Source: CAVOHU01 sp963817885
GTDB taxonomy: Bacteria; Acidobacteriota; Vicinamibacteria; Vicinamibacterales; JAKQTR01
Assembly: GCA_963817885.1 (NCBI GenBank)
Contig: CAWFQE010000002.1
Location: 682,001-746,000 of the forward strand
DNA length: 64,000 nucleotides
Reading direction: 5' to 3'
Shown: in pieces, positions 1 through 9,570 of the stretch
How positions within the stretch are numbered: position 1 is the first letter of the stretch
How the letters are laid out: each line of letters starts with the position of its first letter
The notes under the pieces: generated by a model
Databases searched by the model: none
What the model was told of the DNA's origin: nothing
The model's input: only the letters and a program-made list of their open reading frames with translations
Program-made: the position numbers and the translations under genes

Positions 1-1625
1 CTCGACGAGAATGACGGCTCGTTGATGAGGTCCCAGATGAGGTCGCGCATCCCGCGACAGCGGCGGACGATCGCGGTGACGAAGGTTTTCTGGGCCGCAA
101 TCGCTCGGGGGTCGAGGTACGGGTTGGACCCGCCCCAGGCCTCGGGCAGGAATGCGAAGAACGTGAACACGACCGCGATGTCGTGCCGGCGAGCGGTCAG
201 CATGAACGCGTCGATCGCGCGCACGACGCCTTCGTCCGGAGTGCCGACATCCGGCATGAGCAGCTTCCATCCAGTCCAGATGCCCGTGCGCACAAGGTTG
301 ACGCCCGCCTGTTTCATGGCGGCGAAGTCTCGATCCCAGATATCCGGGTTCGGCTCGAGCAGGAACTGCCGCTGCACGTCCGACGCCATGTAGGTCGTGC
401 CGGTGACCGGAAACGGCTGGCCGTCGCGGGTCAGGCAGGAAGCGTCGACGCCAAGCGGCCGGCCGGAGGTGAGGAGCGCCGCGTCGTGGACCCAGAATCC
501 CGTTGCGCAGCGCAGCGTGCTCTCGGGCGTTGCGGCCGCGGAGGCCTCGACCTCGACGCGGTAGAGCCCAGGCGGCAGCGCAGACGTGCCGCGAATGGCA
601 ACGGGAACGGTCGCCTCGATTGTCGGTGCTGCATCCGCCAGCGTCACTCGTGTGTTCAGCAACTCCGTGCCACGCTCGTCGCTCAGACGGAGACGGCATT
701 CGACGATGCCCGAAGCAGCAGCGGCAGCGGCGGGCCGGACATGGGTGATCGTGATGGACGGCGATTCGCCTGCTCGATAACAGGCGAAGGCGGGGCGCGC
801 GGCGAGTCGCGAGCCGCCGCGAAGGCCGTAGGTCAGCAGATGGCGCAGTGCCGGCGCATCGACGGGCGCGTCGCCCGTCGCAAACACCCAGCGTCCGCCG
901 GCGACGTCGCCGAGCAGACGATCGATGGCCACAAACGGGGCTGCGACCCTGTTCCCATCTCCGTCCAGCCCGTAGACCAGCGCGCGCATCACCGCGTCGC
1001 GCTGTCCCGCCGAGCCGTCCTCGTCTGGGAAGTCCTTCTCGGCCGTGAACCGGACGTAGAGCTCCTGCACCGTCGAGGGCGCGAGGCGATCGACAAGCGC
1101 CGTGGCCCACTGGCATTCTTCCGATGCGCGCCACGTCTTGACCCGAGCGGTCGAGACCGGAAACGACTGGGTGATCCCAAGGCGTCGATGAAGTGAGACC
1201 TGCCGGACTTCCCGCCTCCATGCAGACCCGAGACGATCGACGGGCACCGCACAGGGAGCGCCGCCCAGGTTGATCCAATGTCCGCCCTGCCGCAGGTGTT
1301 CCAGGAGCGCGGGGAACGCCTGGCGAGGAAACGCGCTTCCGTAGGGTGTGACCACCAGATCGAACCGGCCGGTGCCTGGCCGATCCGCAAACGCCGCCAC
1401 GCCCACAAAGGACGCCTCAACATCGGCGAATGCTTCCCTGAGCGTCGCCTCCGGCACCGGCGACGCGTCAACCGTTGGAATCCCCGCCTCCCAGAGCACG
1501 GCAACGCGCGCTTTGAGCGACGGCTGCCGCTCCCATTCCCGTCCTCGCGCCGACAGGCCTGGAATGCGGACGGTGCCGGCCACCGCCGCTCCGCCGAACG
1601 TTCGCAGGAAGTTTCGTCGGTTCAT
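1..1625 (-). CDS. Tat-exported glycoside hydrolase (clan GH-A / GH5-like), 3' end cut by window edge
   Basis: At least 541 residues are visible; the C-terminus lies beyond the left edge. The reading starts with a twin-arginine signal (MNRRNFLRTFGG) followed by a mostly beta-structured region. The last 150 residues look like the first half of a TIM barrel: an AGVNLVRTGIW strand/helix, a FTFFAFLPE stretch and DLINEPSF. The NEP tripeptide is the acid/base signature of GH-A cellulase-like families, so I infer a secreted polysaccharide or glycoside hydrolase; the substrate cannot be told. The frame is open without interruption from the ATG to the edge. No purine-rich ribosome binding site precedes the ATG, because a 75-bp inverted repeat ends only 6 bases upstream. 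Alternative: a GH2/GH42-like member of the same clan. Confidence 0.8.
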   Translation of the reverse strand, partial: MNRRNFLRTFGGAAVAGTVRIPGLSARGREWERQPSLKARVAVLWEAGIPTVDASPVPEATLREAFADVEASFVGVAAFADRPGTGRFDLVVTPYGSAFPRQAFPALLEHLRQGGHWINLGGAPCAVPVDRLGSAWRREVRQVSLHRRLGITQSFPVSTARVKTWRASEECQWATALVDRLAPSTVQELYVRFTAEKDFPDEDGSAGQRDAVMRALVYGLDGDGNRVAAPFVAIDRLLGDVAGGRWVFATGDAPVDAPALRHLLTYGLRGGSRLAARPAFACYRAGESPSITITHVRPAAAAAASGIVECRLRLSDERGTELLNTRVTLADAAPTIEATVPVAIRGTSALPPGLYRVEVEASAAATPESTLRCATGFWVHDAALLTSGRPLGVDASCLTRDGQPFPVTGTTYMASDVQRQFLLEPNPDIWDRDFAAMKQAGVNLVRTGIWTGWKLLMPDVGTPDEGVVRAIDAFMLTARRHDIAVVFTFFAFLPEAWGGSNPYLDPRAIAAQKTFVTAIVRRCRGMRDLIWDLINEPSFSS

Positions 1626-1631
1626 GCCGAT

Positions 1632-1706
1632 AGGGGTCGGGACGGATTTCGCACATTTCATTTCCGTAACTCGGTTTCGTAATGCGCGAAATCCGTCCCG
1701 ACCCCT
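1632..1706. repeat. 75-bp inverted-repeat element, copy 1
   Basis: Nearly perfect hairpin of about 26-base arms beginning AGGGGTCGGGACGGATTTCG and ending with its complement, around a centre that reads CATTTCCGTAACTCGGTTTCG. It matches the copy at 18405-18479 except for one base (CACATTT here, CGCATTT there), which leaves one mismatch in this stem. It lies 6 bases upstream of the glycoside hydrolase start codon, on the spot where a ribosome binding site should be. The size and hairpin form resemble REP/MITE-type non-autonomous elements (inference); no transposase lies nearby. Confidence 0.85.
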
Positions 1707-1998
1707 GCGCCGGTCGCGGCCGTCTATGCGTTCAATTCGCTGCGACAGACCGGAGCCGGTAACGCGGTAGCGCTAGCGCACAACGAGTTCGATCAACGAG
1801 GTGGTGGGCACGGGATTCCCGGATTCGGGGCACCGTCGTCCGGTTGACGCCACAAGTGTTGGCTCAAGGCCGAGCATTCCACTCCTGCCACGAATGGAAA
1901 CGCGATCCTGTTACGGGACGTCTGGAGAGGGGCACCAACCCGGACTGAACGCTCCACTGCGCGATGAGCTCAGGAAATCGCACTGGACTCAGGGCCCG

Positions 1999-2817
1999 CT
2001 AGCCGAACCGCACGCCCCCAAGTTGAGCCGAAATGGCCGTGGCGGCTTCCAGCAGCACGGGCAGGTAGACCCGGCGCAAGTCCTTCATCGACACCCGCGA
2101 TGCGTGGCCGGAGACGTTGATGGCCGCGTGAACCTGCCCGGAGGAATCGACCAACGGCGCCGCCACGGTCCGGACGCCGAGCTCCGACTCGCCGTCGGAG
2201 AACGCCCACCCGCGGTGACGGATGTCTGCCAGGTGCTTGCGCAGTGCCGCTTCGTCGCAGATGGTCTTCTCACTCATGCGGACCAGCGGCCCTCTCGCGA
2301 AGAACGCCGTGAGCTTGTCCGGCGGAAGCGCCGCGAGCAGCACCTTCCCCATCGACGTGCAGTGAGCCGGCAGCCGTGATCCAACGACGAGGTTGATGCT
2401 CATGATGCGCTTGGCCGGAGTTCGCGCAATGTACACCACGTCGCCACCGTCCAGCACGGAAAGGGAACAGGACTCGTGGAGCGCCTCCACGACTCGTTCC
2501 ATATGAGGCTGCGCCAGGGTGGCGACACTCATCGTGGACAGGTACGTGTACCCGAGGTCAAGGACCCGTGGCGTCAGGGAGAACTGCTGGCCACGCTGTA
2601 CGACGTATCCAAGCTCCAGGAGCGTCAGCAGGTAGCGCCGGGCGACGGCGCGGGTGAGCCCTGTGCGTTCGGAGACGGCAGCAATCGTGAGCGAGGGCGT
2701 GGCGGCAGAAAAGGCCTTGATGACATCGAAGCCGCGCTGGAGGCCTTGAACGTACTCCCGCCCGGCTGACGGGAGCCCGCTGGCCGTGGACATGTCCTGA
2801 CCGACAATTCGCTTCAT
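1999..2817 (-). CDS. IclR-family transcriptional regulator (PcaR/PobR-like)
   Basis: About 272 residues. An N-terminal winged helix (LTIAAVSERTGLTRAVARRYL) is followed by the IclR effector domain, with the typical segments SLSVLDGGDVVYIAR, GSRLPAHCTSMGKVLLA, LADIRHRGWAFSDGE and AAINVSGHASRVS. The closest family type is the regulators of protocatechuate and other aromatic-acid pathways; the effector here is unknown. Start options are GTG at 2835, ATG at 2817 and ATG at 2793; none has a strong ribosome binding site, and 2817 is a compromise. It lies downstream of the CapA/receptor operon on the same strand but has its own 455-base leader region with a candidate promoter and dyad. The aromatic/acyl-CoA catabolic genes 7-15 kb away are possible targets (inference). 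Confidence 0.85.
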   Translation of the reverse strand: MKRIVGQDMSTASGLPSAGREYVQGLQRGFDVIKAFSAATPSLTIAAVSERTGLTRAVARRYLLTLLELGYVVQRGQQFSLTPRVLDLGYTYLSTMSVATLAQPHMERVVEALHESCSLSVLDGGDVVYIARTPAKRIMSINLVVGSRLPAHCTSMGKVLLAALPPDKLTAFFARGPLVRMSEKTICDEAALRKHLADIRHRGWAFSDGESELGVRTVAAPLVDSSGQVHAAINVSGHASRVSMKDLRRVYLPVLLEAATAISAQLGGVRFG

Positions 2818-3272
2818 CAACACGGTCCGGTGCACTCTCAGAAACGAACGGCTCGATGCGACGCATCCGGTATCCTGTCAGGTATTCTCGCCTTGCGATG
2901 CCACTAATGCAAGGCCGCTCCTGCACCCACCGCCGTCGCAGCGCCTGTGACCTCGACTGCTGAGGGTCAGGATTCCACGTGACGGCCCGGCGATCTGCGG
3001 CCCAAACCACGCGTCTGATTCCAGGCCCCGAGCGACCCGTCGTGGGCGATGGTAGGGGAAAACCAGCGGCACATTGCCAGGACGGCAATCATCCGGAGGA
3101 CTCGCCTGCTCGCCGTCGAAACGGGAGTGAGGCCAAGTCAGCGCGAGCAGGGCAGAAGGCCGTGAGACGCAGTCTGGATGCTGCCGGGGTCCAGGAGGGT
3201 CAAGCTCGAGCGCTGTCGACGGGGTCTCCGACGAGCGCTGGAGCCGGACCACTCCTGGGCCCCGACATGGCG
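2818..3272. other. Intergenic region upstream of the IclR gene
   Basis: 455 bases between the CapA-like gene end and the IclR start. No convincing gene on either strand. The part nearest IclR carries the candidate promoter and dyad described at 2884-2914; I see nothing else. Confidence 0.5.
2884..2914 (-). promoter_or_regulatory. Candidate promoter with overlapping dyad for the IclR gene
   Basis: On the minus strand a weak TTGCAT (-35) and GAGAAT (-10) are separated by 17 bases (2907-2912 and 2884-2889). A 24-bp dyad with perfect 6-base arms, CCTTGC and GCAAGG, spans 2891-2914 and covers the spacer and -35. An operator covering the promoter of an IclR gene would fit autoregulation, which is common in this family; this is inference from position and symmetry only. 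Confidence 0.35.
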
Positions 3273-4707
3273 TCAGGGACGCGGGGTGTTGCCGCGCGCA
3301 GGTGCCGCCTGCGGGCGAATCACACCCACGTTCCCCTCAATCGTGATGGTCGTCCCGAACGGCGCCGACAGCTTCTGAAGCCTGGCGAGGATCCGCTGCG
3401 CCATCTCGGGCGCAGCCAGCCGCGGAATGCCGCGACGCGCCATGCGCTCCCCCCAGGCGAGGTCGGTCGGATACAGGCGGATCTCGGAGACCTGCCCGTG
3501 GTCGAACTTGCTCACCGCCACGTAGTTCTCGTACTTGAGCACGTTGGCCTGCCGCACGCCCCGGCACGGGGTGTCGGTGTACAGCTTCATAGCCTCCACC
3601 CTCGCCTGTACAGCCCGTCGCGGCGACTCCAATGGTGTCCATCTGCCGAACGAATTCTCCGAGGCCATAGAAGATGGGCCGGCCTTTGTAGATCTCGATA
3701 CCGCGTGCCACGTGGGGACCGGTTGCGAAAAAGGCATCTGCGCCGGCGTCGATGCTGGCTTTCGCGAAGACCGGCAGGAAGTCAGCTGGAGTCGTCCCGG
3801 CGTCGACCACGTCCGCATCTTCGGTTTCGTGGGCGTGGATCGAGACCCCGACGAAATCCGATTTCGACTTGCCTTCCCGCACCATGGCCAGCAGATCCTT
3901 CAGGTCCTGCTGGTTCATCTCGTATGAGAACCGGGGCTTGTCGATGTTGGCCCGTTTGAATCGCTGCAGGAGGATCGTGATCTGATCGTCGGTTTCGCCT
4001 TGCGGCGGATACAGGCTTCCCCCGGTCGGGAAGGCCTGCCGAATGGTCCTCACCGCATCCCACATCGATGCGGGCAACACGAAATTCCTCGTCACGCGCA
4101 GGGCGCTCTGTCCCCCGCGCCCGGGCCACTCGCCGCGTCCCGGTATGGCCATCACGTTCTGGGCGTAGCTCGAGGCCGTGGCAACCAGCCCAACGCGTCC
4201 CTTGCTGGTCGCCACGAAACGGGGCGCCCGCGCGGCCCAGTAGGTCAAGCCGGACCCCGCGTAGACAAGCCCGGCCTTCTCGATCCGGTCGTTCGTCTCG
4301 AACAGGCCCTCGGGCCCGAACTCTCCAATGTGATTGTTCGAACGCGCCACGATGTCGAAACCCATCGCTTTCACGTCCTGCGGGGAGTCGGGCGTACCTC
4401 CGAACGGACCGAGCGACGAGCCTCTGAACGTCCGTCCGTCGATGGCGTGGGACTCGTAGTTGCCGGTCGCGACATCCGCATCGCGGATGATCTTCAAGAG
4501 ACCGACAAAGGCGGGATCCGTGTTCTGGGACAACGGATAGCCGATGATGATGTCGCCGACCGAGGCGATGCTGAATCCGTCAGCCACAGTCGTCGCCAAT
4601 TCATTGATACGGGGGGGAGCTTGCTGAGCCCTCAACGGGCTGTATAGCAGGCCCACCGTGAGTACCACCGCGACAAGCGAGACCAGGACAACCCTTCCGG
4701 TTCGCAT
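3273..4707 (-). pseudogene. CapA-like metallophosphatase paralogue 2, one frameshift
   Basis: Last gene of the capA-oar-capA operon, 46 bases after the receptor. ATG 4707 has AGGAGG upstream. The N-terminus is a signal peptide ending near LRAQ. The body matches the CapA/PgsA family (calcineurin-like metallophosphatase fold): VGDIIIGYPLSQ, DADVATGNYES, ARSNNHIGEFG, SIHAHE, GPHVARGIEIYKGRPIFYGLGEF. Around 3600-3610, next to GAGGGTGGAGG, the frame shifts by one base; the remaining tail (KFDHGQVSEIRLYP to GNVGVIRP) is well conserved against the intact paralogue at 7735-9171. The shift therefore looks recent, or is a sequencing indel at a G run. If the frame is restored the protein is about 478 residues. 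The family name comes from poly-gamma-glutamate capsule synthesis; the actual substrate is unknown. Confidence 0.8.
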
Positions 4708-4752
4708 CTGCTGCCTCCTGGAGGTGGACGCGTCCACCTTCGGTTTCACTCT

Positions 4753-7686
4753 CTAGAACTCGTATGCCAGGCCGAACTGGAGAGCCCTCGGGCTCGTGAA
4801 GGCGGTGCCGTAGCCGAAGGTCGGTCCGGACGCGAACGTCATCGACCAGAACGTATTGGTATTGAGCGCGTTGAGCGCGTCGATCGTGAACTGCAATTCT
4901 CCCTTGGGGAGCTTCACGAACTTGGACACCCTCAGGTTGACAGCGGACCGAAGCGGGCCCCGCTCGGAACCCATCGGCTCGAGACGCAGGGTGACCGTCG
5001 ACAACTGCTTGAGCGACGGACCTCCGTCCGGGTCGGCGGCGCGGAACACATTGGTCCGCTGGCCTTTCACGCCCGGCTGGATATCGAACACCCCGGACAC
5101 CATGAAGTCCCAGGGCAGGCGATAACTGCCGGTGAGCTTGTAGCCCCAGTCCCACGTCGTGTCGAGCGGAAAGTAGTTGTCGTTCGGGCTGGCTGCAATC
5201 GCGGTGAGCCACTGGTGGTTCTTCGTGATCGTGATCGACGTGCTCCCGCCCCACGCGCCGGTATTCCGCTTGTTCAGCGTGAATTCAAACGTGTGGAAAC
5301 TGTCGCTTCGATCGCCCGGCCGGTTCTGGTCCTGGTTCCCGACGAACTTGGCCCCGCGAAACGCCGGGTCGTAGTCGTAGATGGTCACCGTGCCACCGTC
5401 ATCCTTGGTGTTCAGCACGCCGTCCGGCCCGGGGTCGCGCCGTGTCAGCTGGATGTTGTAGGCGCTGTACGGACGCAGGATGTTCATCGTGGCGGTCATG
5501 TTGATGTTGCGCTTATAGATGTACGCCACGCGCGCGGACATATTGGTCATCAGTTCCCGGTCGAACACGAGGGTGAATTCCTGCTGCTGTGGCCGCTTCA
5601 AGCCGGGGTTGAAGATGTTGTTCGCCGCGGCGGTAGTGCTGATGAAGTCCGACCCGTTCAGATTCAGGTTCACCTCGCCGGGATCGTAGTCGCTGTTGCC
5701 GTTGAGGTCGTGCCAGCGGTAGACCGTCTGCGCCACCGCGTTGTTGTTGAACTTGTCCGCGAAGTTCTCGGCCTGGCCGGTGTTGTAGACGCTGAAGGTC
5801 GCCTTCGCCACCATCTTGCCCGTGCCCGTCAGATCCCAGGCCACGCCCAGGCGTGGTGCGAAGTCCTTCCAGGTGTTGCTGTCGACGCGCGGGTAGGTTC
5901 CGGAATTGCCGAACTGGCCCTGCGCCTTCGTCTGTTCCGGCACCCAGGCGCGATCGAAGTCGTAACGGAGGCCAAGATTCACGGTCAACCGCGTGCTGGC
6001 CTGCCAGCGATCGCTGATGTAACCGGATATCGAGTTCTGCCGGTTCTTCGGAAAGACCGGGAAGTTGAATGTCGTAATCTCAACCGGTTGATGCGACGCG
6101 CCGCCGACCCTGTCATAGGTCAGCTGGTAGTTGCCGGCCGGGTGATCCGGGACGTCGGTATGCCCTTCCCGAATCCAGACCCGATAGCCGACTTTGAACT
6201 CGTGGTGGCCGCCGAGGAAGTTGGACGGCATGTAGTTCAGGTTGCCCTGGACGACCCAGGTGTAGTTGGGTCGAATGGCTTCCGCGTAGTTCCCGCCCGG
6301 TCCGACGCTGCCTCCCGTGAAGATCCCGGTCTCGCGGTCCCATCGGGCCGTGATCTTGTTGTTGCTGTGATCGGCGGGCGTGTCCAGGTAGGTCACGGTG
6401 TACCCGAAATGTCCGACCTGCATGTTGAAGAACATGTTGTCGCGCAGCGTCGCTCTGAGTTCTCCCCGCCAGTTCAGGACGGGGTACAACTGATAGGTTG
6501 CGGCTTCGTACGGGATGAAGCGCTGTGCGGCCTTCGAACTCTGCGCCCCGCCGTCGTTGATGGAGTAATCACGTGCGAAGAAGCCGATCAGCTGGAGTCT
6601 CGACGACGGCTGATACGACAGTTTCCCCGTGCCGTTCTGGGTCCAGACGACGGGGTACCACGGCACGTCGTCTCCGGTTCCGTAGATGCCGTCGGGGCCC
6701 GCATTCAGCGCCAGCCCGGCCACGGACCGCTTGTTGCGGCGGTCGCGGAACGCACCATAGAACCACAGCTTGTCGCGAATGATGCGGCCACCCAGGTCGG
6801 CGTTGAAGTCGCTGAAGTTGACCACCGCGTCGGTGAACCCCAGTCCCTGGGATCGCAGCTTGTCGTTGAGATTGTTGGACTGGAACTTGTCGTTGATGTA
6901 TTGCTCTGCCGCGCGTCCGTGGAACGAGTTGCCCCCGGACTTGCTGACCAGATTCCACACGGAGCCTGACTCGGCGATCTCCGGGCTGTTGCCGAAGCTC
7001 TTGACGTCCACTTCCTGGGCGCTCGCAAAGTCCGGGTAGGTGTTCGAGCGGATCTCCATGCCGTCGATCAGGACGCGGACTCCCGTGTCGCCGTAGGCGC
7101 TGAAGCCGCCCGAGGATCCGAGGCCCAGCCGCCCGATGTTGGGCGCCGAGGTGGTCACCAGGCCCGGGATCATCCTGGCCATGTCCCCGTACTGGCGGGA
7201 GCCGGGAATCAGCTTGTTGACCATGTCGGGGCTGAGGGTTTGGGCACCGCTCGTCGACGTCACGTCGACGACAGGGCTCTGGCCCGATACGGTGACGGTT
7301 TCCTGCAGGCCTCCGACCTTCATGACGATGTCAACCTTCGCCGCAAAACCTGCGCCGATTTCCAGGCGTTCGCGCACGAACGACTGGAACCCGGACATTT
7401 CGAAGCGGAGCTGGTAGAGACCCGCGGGGAGCTGGGTGAACCGATAGTGTCCCTGCGCGTCTCCGACTTCGACCATGGCCTTCACCTGCAGCGCAGGGCT
7501 CGCCAGCGTGACCGTCACACCCGGCAGGGATCCGCCGCTCTCGTCGCGGACGCTGCCTTCAATGCTCGCGGAACTCACGAACTGCGACGCGGCGGGGCTC
7601 ACGGTGAGCAGGAATGCGACCGGGACCAGCGCGGCCACCAGGACGGCCTGACTCCACGCGAACCGTGAATGCGCACATTTACCCAT
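4753..7686 (-). CDS. TonB-dependent Oar-like outer-membrane receptor with carboxypeptidase-regulatory-like domain
   Basis: 977 residues. A signal peptide (hydrophobic about 10-33, cleavage near AASQ) is followed by a CarboxypepD_reg-like beta-sandwich (IEGSVRDESGGSLPGVTVTL, residues about 43-125), a TonB plug (TVTVSGQSPVVDVTST to VRVLIDGMEI), and a long beta barrel ending in the outer-membrane C-terminal signature QFGLAYEF. This is the Oar/TonB receptor class expanded in Acidobacteriota, which usually imports glycans or peptides or serves as an adhesion protein. ATG 7686 has GAGGAGG 8 bases upstream. It is sandwiched between two CapA-like paralogues with 48- and 45-base gaps, so the three are probably co-transcribed and work on one substrate (inference). 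Confidence 0.92.
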   Translation of the reverse strand: MGKCAHSRFAWSQAVLVAALVPVAFLLTVSPAASQFVSSASIEGSVRDESGGSLPGVTVTLASPALQVKAMVEVGDAQGHYRFTQLPAGLYQLRFEMSGFQSFVRERLEIGAGFAAKVDIVMKVGGLQETVTVSGQSPVVDVTSTSGAQTLSPDMVNKLIPGSRQYGDMARMIPGLVTTSAPNIGRLGLGSSGGFSAYGDTGVRVLIDGMEIRSNTYPDFASAQEVDVKSFGNSPEIAESGSVWNLVSKSGGNSFHGRAAEQYINDKFQSNNLNDKLRSQGLGFTDAVVNFSDFNADLGGRIIRDKLWFYGAFRDRRNKRSVAGLALNAGPDGIYGTGDDVPWYPVVWTQNGTGKLSYQPSSRLQLIGFFARDYSINDGGAQSSKAAQRFIPYEAATYQLYPVLNWRGELRATLRDNMFFNMQVGHFGYTVTYLDTPADHSNNKITARWDRETGIFTGGSVGPGGNYAEAIRPNYTWVVQGNLNYMPSNFLGGHHEFKVGYRVWIREGHTDVPDHPAGNYQLTYDRVGGASHQPVEITTFNFPVFPKNRQNSISGYISDRWQASTRLTVNLGLRYDFDRAWVPEQTKAQGQFGNSGTYPRVDSNTWKDFAPRLGVAWDLTGTGKMVAKATFSVYNTGQAENFADKFNNNAVAQTVYRWHDLNGNSDYDPGEVNLNLNGSDFISTTAAANNIFNPGLKRPQQQEFTLVFDRELMTNMSARVAYIYKRNINMTATMNILRPYSAYNIQLTRRDPGPDGVLNTKDDGGTVTIYDYDPAFRGAKFVGNQDQNRPGDRSDSFHTFEFTLNKRNTGAWGGSTSITITKNHQWLTAIAASPNDNYFPLDTTWDWGYKLTGSYRLPWDFMVSGVFDIQPGVKGQRTNVFRAADPDGGPSLKQLSTVTLRLEPMGSERGPLRSAVNLRVSKFVKLPKGELQFTIDALNALNTNTFWSMTFASGPTFGYGTAFTSPRALQFGLAYEF

Positions 7687-7734
7687 GTCCGATACCTCCT
7701 CTCATTTCAACTGCCCGAAAATCTCGCACGGGCG

Positions 7735-9171
7735 TCAGTGCCGCGCGGTGCCTGGCGGTGTGGACGTTCGAATGACCCCGATGTTTCCTTCGACGACGAT
7801 GGTCGTGCCGAGCGGCGACGAGAGCGTCTGCAGGCGCGCGAGGATGCGCTGTGCGGCTTCCGGTGATGCCGTTCGTGGGATGCCGCGGACCGACCCGCGC
7901 GTGTCGTAGGCCAGCTCGACAGGGTAGAGCCGGATTTCCGTGAGCCGCCCTCCGTCGAACTTGCTGATGGGCAGGACACTTTCGAACTTGGCGGGGGGGC
8001 TTGTATTGTCTCGTCCGCCAACAGTGGCACTCTCTCGCTGCCGCCCCGTTGCGGTGATCCCGATGACATCCATCTGGCGCACGAATTCCCCGAGGCCGTA
8101 GAAGATGGGCCGGCCCTTGTAGATCTCGATGCCCCTGAGCGCGTGCACGCCGGTCCCCTGGAACATGTCCGCGCCCGCGTCAATCGCAGCCTTGGCGAAT
8201 ACCGGCATGTAGTCGGGGATGCTGGGATTGGTGTCGATCCCTTCGTTCTCGGGGACGTTGAGCCCCCGGTAGCCGCCGGCGGTGTCCCGGAAGTGGTGCG
8301 CATGGATCGCCACGGTCATGAAGTCCGACTTGCTCTTGCCTTCACGCACCATCGCCAGGATGTCCGCAAGGTCCTGCTGGTTCATTTCGAACAGGTAGTA
8401 CGGCTTGGTCGCTTTAGGGTCCTGCCTGAACTTCTGACCGACCAGGTCGATGTCCTTCTCCGTCCACGCCGGCGCGTAGAAGCCCGTCCCGTTGGGAAAG
8501 GCCTGCCGGAGATCCTTGACCGACTGCCACAACGAAGGCGGAACCATGAAGATGCGCGTCGTCCGGAGGGCACTCTGCCCGCCTCTGCCAGGCCACTCGC
8601 CGCGGCCCGGCTCGGCCACCTCCTGCCCGAAGCTGCCTGCGGTCGCCACCATCCCGATCCGTCCCCTGTTCGTCATGACGAACCGCGGGGCGCGAGCCGC
8701 CCAGTAGGTCTCTCCCGATCCCGCGTACACGAGGCCGCCCTCCTCGATGCGCCGGTTCGTCTCGAGGAGGCCTTCCATACCGAACTCTCCGATATGGTTG
8801 TTCGATCGCGCGACGAGGTCGAAGCCCATGGCCTTGACGTCGGCAGGGGTGTCAGGCGTGCCGCCGAAGCCGGCGCCGCGCGACCCCTTGAACGTCCTCC
8901 CGTCGATGACATTGGACTCGTAGTTCCCCGTGGCGACGTCGGCATCTCTGAGGAGTTTGAGGACAGCCTGGAATCCCGGATCAGGAATCTGGGAGATCGG
9001 ATAGGCGACGATGAGGTCTCCGACGGCCGCAATCGTGAAGCCGTCCCTCACGGTGGTGGCCAGCTCTTTCACCGGAGCGGGTGACTGCTGGGCCATCGCG
9101 GGACTGCGTGCCCCCGAGAGCGCCACGATGGCCAGGACGAGCCCGGCGGCGGTGAAACGCACTGTTCGCAT
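7735..9171 (-). CDS. CapA-like secreted metallophosphatase paralogue 1
   Basis: 478 residues, first gene of the capA-oar-capA operon. ATG 9171 has GGAGG at good spacing, and upstream in-frame sequence is not protein-like. Signal peptide ends near AMAQ. Family motifs: VGDLIVAYPISQ, DADVATGNYES, ARSNNHIGEFG, AIHAHHF, GADMFQGTGVHALRG and GRPIFYGLGEFVRQ. The Asn/His pairs are the likely metal ligands of the CapA (PGA_cap) calcineurin-like fold. It is about 60% similar by eye to the frameshifted paralogue at 3273-4707 over its whole length. An exported location fits processing of a phosphate- or acyl-bearing polymer outside the cell, but the substrate cannot be read from the sequence. Confidence 0.88.
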   Translation of the reverse strand: MRTVRFTAAGLVLAIVALSGARSPAMAQQSPAPVKELATTVRDGFTIAAVGDLIVAYPISQIPDPGFQAVLKLLRDADVATGNYESNVIDGRTFKGSRGAGFGGTPDTPADVKAMGFDLVARSNNHIGEFGMEGLLETNRRIEEGGLVYAGSGETYWAARAPRFVMTNRGRIGMVATAGSFGQEVAEPGRGEWPGRGGQSALRTTRIFMVPPSLWQSVKDLRQAFPNGTGFYAPAWTEKDIDLVGQKFRQDPKATKPYYLFEMNQQDLADILAMVREGKSKSDFMTVAIHAHHFRDTAGGYRGLNVPENEGIDTNPSIPDYMPVFAKAAIDAGADMFQGTGVHALRGIEIYKGRPIFYGLGEFVRQMDVIGITATGRQRESATVGGRDNTSPPAKFESVLPISKFDGGRLTEIRLYPVELAYDTRGSVRGIPRTASPEAAQRILARLQTLSSPLGTTIVVEGNIGVIRTSTPPGTARH

Positions 9172-9570
9172 ACTTGCCTCCGTAAGAGAAACCTGACGCG
9201 CCACAAATGGCCGGTCTGACGAAGGGGTCACAGGACCTGCAGGGTCATTCGCCAGGGAGGATGGCCGGCCCCGGGGACCGCCTCCCTCAGGCCCGTGCGC
9301 TCGATATCCGGACAAGTGTTCGATGCAGGTGGCCAAGTTAATACCACCCTGAATAGGGCGTGTCAAGCAATCTTCCAGTTTCGTGAGTGATTCGGAGCGC
9401 GGCGCGCGCGTCCGATCCGCCAGGCCGATCACATCGTGTCGGCCAGTTTCACAACGGGCCTCGCAGCCCTGATCTCGCGCAGGACACTGCCCTGCGCGCG
9501 CGGCCTGACGCCGGTCATCTGAGCGATGCGCAGCGTCTGGAGGCGCCAGCCAGTGCCGCGCCGCAATCGT
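9172..9570. other. Intergenic region holding the capA-oar-capA promoter
   Basis: About 400 bases between two minus-strand genes. The promoter at 9338-9366 leaves a leader of roughly 160 bases before the capA1 start. The remainder up to the acyl-CoA synthetase stop has no convincing gene. Confidence 0.5.
9338..9366 (-). promoter_or_regulatory. Sigma70-type promoter of the capA-oar-capA operon
   Basis: On the minus strand a perfect TTGACA (9361-9366) and TATTAA (9338-9343) are separated by exactly 17 bases. The spacer contains the short dyad CCCTATTCAGGG, a possible regulator site. Position fits the downstream capA1 gene. Confidence 0.65.

Noticed and set aside
5215..6969. Plus-strand open frame (584 codons) opposite the TonB receptor
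   Set aside because: Antisense shadow; no ribosome binding site or domain.
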